DNA of 7,679 nt from an uncultured Lachnospiraceae bacterium (GTDB lineage Bacteria; Bacillota; Clostridia; Lachnospirales; Lachnospiraceae). The stretch is taken from contig CAMNBW010000066.1 of assembly GCA_946533525.1 (NCBI GenBank), positions 1-7,679 of the forward strand. Reading direction: 5' to 3'. The notes under the pieces are model-generated. The model made no database searches and had not been told where the DNA came from. It saw only the letters and a list, made by a program, of their open reading frames with translations. Below are positions 5,809-7,679 of this stretch, in pieces (within the stretch, counting starts at the first letter, position 1; every line of letters starts with the position of its first letter). Both the position numbers and the translations under genes were made by a program.

Positions 5809-7679
5809 ATTATTACGGGCGAGAGGTACAGGATTGTCTCCGGCCTGGGAAGCGGAGGGATGAGCCGCGTATTCCTGGCCGAGGATACCCGACTTCATGT
5901 GAAACGGGCGATAAAAAGAATACAGGCAGGTGAGGGGTCAAAGAGCTATATTGCAGCAAGCGTCATCTCAGAGGCCAATGTCTTAAGGAAGGTCAGGCAC
6001 CCTGCATTGCCGAGGATAGTTGATATATTCAGGGAAAACGGCTGCATAAACCTCGTAATGGAATATATAGAGGGAAAGAGCCTGGAGCAGGTGATAAAGA
6101 CAGAGGAGCTTACCGAAAGTCAGGTAATAGACATGGGACTCGAGATCTGCTCGGCGCTTCAGTGCCTCCATTCGATGAAGCCTCCCGTGATCTACAGGGA
6201 TATGAAGCCCTCGAATATAATGGTGCGGCCGGACGGACATATCTGCCTTATCGACTTCGGGACGGCAAAGCGCTTCTTTACCGGAAAGGAGAGGAAGGAT
6301 ACCAACCTTTTAGGTACCTACGGCTATGCGGCCCCGGAACAGTTTAGAGGCAGGACCGATGAACGCTCTGATATTTATTCTCTTGGCATGACTTTTAAAG
6401 CATGTGTCAGCAATGTCGAAGGCAGGGACCGTCGAAAAAAGATTTCCAAGGATTTCAAAAAAATAATCGAAAAATGTACCGCCCAAAAGCCGGGAGACAG
6501 ATTTAGGAAGGTTGATGAGCTTATAAGGGAGCTCATGAAGCTGCGCCATAGGAGGCTGAGGCTTGGCCTGTTCGCACTCTGCTCCGCCATGTTCCTTATA
6601 ACCCTGGGAGGGGTTATGTACGGGATCAATGCCGGAAATAAAATGGCAAGGACAATGGAGGAGACCGTCAGCGGTGCCGATCTTTATATGCGCCATGTCC
6701 AATCGGGCAATGAGGCCTTATTTTTGGGAGACTATGCCCGGGCTGAGCAGGAGTATACCAAAGCTATAGTGGAGGCGGACCCGTCAAGGGATACGGCCTA
6801 TCTGCAGCTTTTAAAGCTCTACAGAAGGCTTGGGTTAAGTAAGGAGGGACTGGAGCGGATAGACTCTCTGCTTGAGGACAACGCTTTTTTAAGCGATACG
6901 GACGAGATCAACTACGAGTGTGCCCTAACGGCCTTTTATGACTGCAGGGATTATGCCCGGGCGAGGGAATACCTGGAGGAAACCGATTTCGAAGCGGTTA
7001 CCGAGGCCGGTTATCTTTATGAGCTGTCCGGGATCATGAATTCCCTCGATATTGACACTGCGGCTATCTATGGGTGCCTAAAGCGCTTTGAAGAGTACAA
7101 TGAGACCCTTCCCGCAGGCGAAGAGAGGATTAAGAACGATATAAATATCTCCGAGCTGATTTTAAGCTACGCCGACGAGCTGGATGAATATTCGGGCAGG
7201 GCTGAGGCGCTGTTTAAGGCAGAAAAACTGATGAAGGAGGCTTATGATATTTCAATGACGGAGCCTAAGAATGAAGAGGAGGAGTATCTTTTAAAGGAGC
7301 TGGGGATGCTCTCCACCATATACAGGATGCTGGGAAGCAAATATGAGGCGAGAAAGGACGAATACTATTCCCAGGCCATAGACTATACCAGACAGTTTTT
7401 AAGCGAGGATTCCGCTTATGAAAATGAGGGTGAGGTCAGGCTCAAGCTTTTATATATGGCAAAAATGTATGAGGAGCTGGAGGAATATGGGGAGGCGCTC
7501 AATTGTTATGAAAGAAGCGAAGAGCTTTACCCCTATGAGGGAAGTGATATTTATACGGGCCATATTCGCTGTCTTTTAAGAAGCGGAGCCGGAAAGGAGG
7601 AGATAAAGCGGGTATATGAGGAGGCTCTTAAGACAGAGGGGATAAACAAAAATCCCGAATTTAAAAAATTACAAAACGA
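5809..7679 (+). CDS. Membrane-anchored Ser/Thr protein kinase with C-terminal TPR domain; 3' end outside window
   Basis: The open frame continues without a stop to the window end (about 623 residues). Counting from ATT 5809, residues 7-242 are a Hanks-type kinase: glycine loop GLGSGGMSRV (12-21), AIK lysine K36, helix-C glutamate E55, catalytic loop YRDMKPSN (129-136, D131, K133, N136), DFG at 149-151, GTYGYAAPEQ (169-178), RSDIYSLG (186-193) and the late arginine R231. All catalytic residues are intact; Tyr replaces His of HRD. A basic stretch (KLRHRRLR) precedes one membrane helix (about 250-273), predicting a cytoplasmic kinase and an outside C-terminal half. That half is helical and rich in Tyr, Glu and Ala with TPR-like units, for example EALFLGDYARAEQEYTKAI (302-320) and a late unit around YEELEEYGEALNCYE. 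It would phosphorylate Ser/Thr of unknown targets; the TPR part may bind a partner or cell-wall-associated protein. No PASTA repeats are seen. The start is the unusual ATT; GTG 5800 or ATT 5812 are alternatives. It has its own promoter. Function beyond the kinase/TPR assignment is unknown. Confidence 0.88.
   Translation, partial: MITGERYRIVSGLGSGGMSRVFLAEDTRLHVKRAIKRIQAGEGSKSYIAASVISEANVLRKVRHPALPRIVDIFRENGCINLVMEYIEGKSLEQVIKTEELTESQVIDMGLEICSALQCLHSMKPPVIYRDMKPSNIMVRPDGHICLIDFGTAKRFFTGKERKDTNLLGTYGYAAPEQFRGRTDERSDIYSLGMTFKACVSNVEGRDRRKKISKDFKKIIEKCTAQKPGDRFRKVDELIRELMKLRHRRLRLGLFALCSAMFLITLGGVMYGINAGNKMARTMEETVSGADLYMRHVQSGNEALFLGDYARAEQEYTKAIVEADPSRDTAYLQLLKLYRRLGLSKEGLERIDSLLEDNAFLSDTDEINYECALTAFYDCRDYARAREYLEETDFEAVTEAGYLYELSGIMNSLDIDTAAIYGCLKRFEEYNETLPAGEERIKNDINISELILSYADELDEYSGRAEALFKAEKLMKEAYDISMTEPKNEEEEYLLKELGMLSTIYRMLGSKYEARKDEYYSQAIDYTRQFLSEDSAYENEGEVRLKLLYMAKMYEELEEYGEALNCYERSEELYPYEGSDIYTGHIRCLLRSGAGKEEIKRVYEEALKTEGINKNPEFKKLQN

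Noticed and set aside
6162..6702. Short open frames on both strands inside the kinase gene
   Set aside because: They overlap the intact kinase frame, with its full set of catalytic motifs, and have no family resemblance.

Overview
This window looks like a chromosomal segment of a Gram-positive anaerobe of the class Clostridia, most likely Lachnospiraceae. That is an inference from three things: the gene order pyrH-frr-uppS-cdsA-dxr-rseP, which is the usual Bacillota order; heavy use of AGG/AGA and ATA codons at moderate GC; and the family resemblance of the proteins. All genes that I can support lie on the + strand, packed tightly, with stop/start overlaps at most junctions.

Layout. Positions 2-610 hold a bactofilin (polymer-forming cytoskeletal protein) whose 5' end may lie outside the window. 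Its stop codon shares a base with the start of pyrH (UMP kinase, 610-1302). Then come frr (ribosome recycling factor, 1326-1877), uppS (undecaprenyl diphosphate synthase, 1874-2587), cdsA (CDP-diglyceride synthase, 2568-3371), an 87-base gap, dxr (DXP reductoisomerase, 3459-4604) and rseP (site-2 intramembrane metalloprotease, 4601-5641). A 167-base regulatory gap follows, and then a membrane-anchored serine/threonine kinase with a C-terminal TPR domain (5809 to the window end, incomplete).

How the genes fit together. dxr feeds the MEP isoprenoid pathway whose end products are the substrates of UppS, the maker of the lipid carrier for peptidoglycan. cdsA makes CDP-diacylglycerol for phospholipids. 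pyrH supplies pyrimidine nucleotides (UDP for UDP-sugars, CTP for CdsA). rseP handles membrane-protein proteolysis. The cluster therefore joins nucleotide supply, translation recycling and envelope-lipid synthesis. The bactofilin at the front, instead of the more usual rpsB-tsf, and the kinase-TPR gene at the back are the accessory parts.

The most interesting stretch is 5638-5815. It contains a near-consensus sigma-A promoter whose -35 box overlaps the rseP stop codon, a 10-base dyad covering its -10 box, a GC-rich leader hairpin with a possible competing pairing to the ribosome binding site, an unusually complete Shine-Dalgarno sequence, and what appears to be an ATT initiation codon for the kinase gene. 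I saw no RNA genes, CRISPR arrays, insertion sequences or phage genes.
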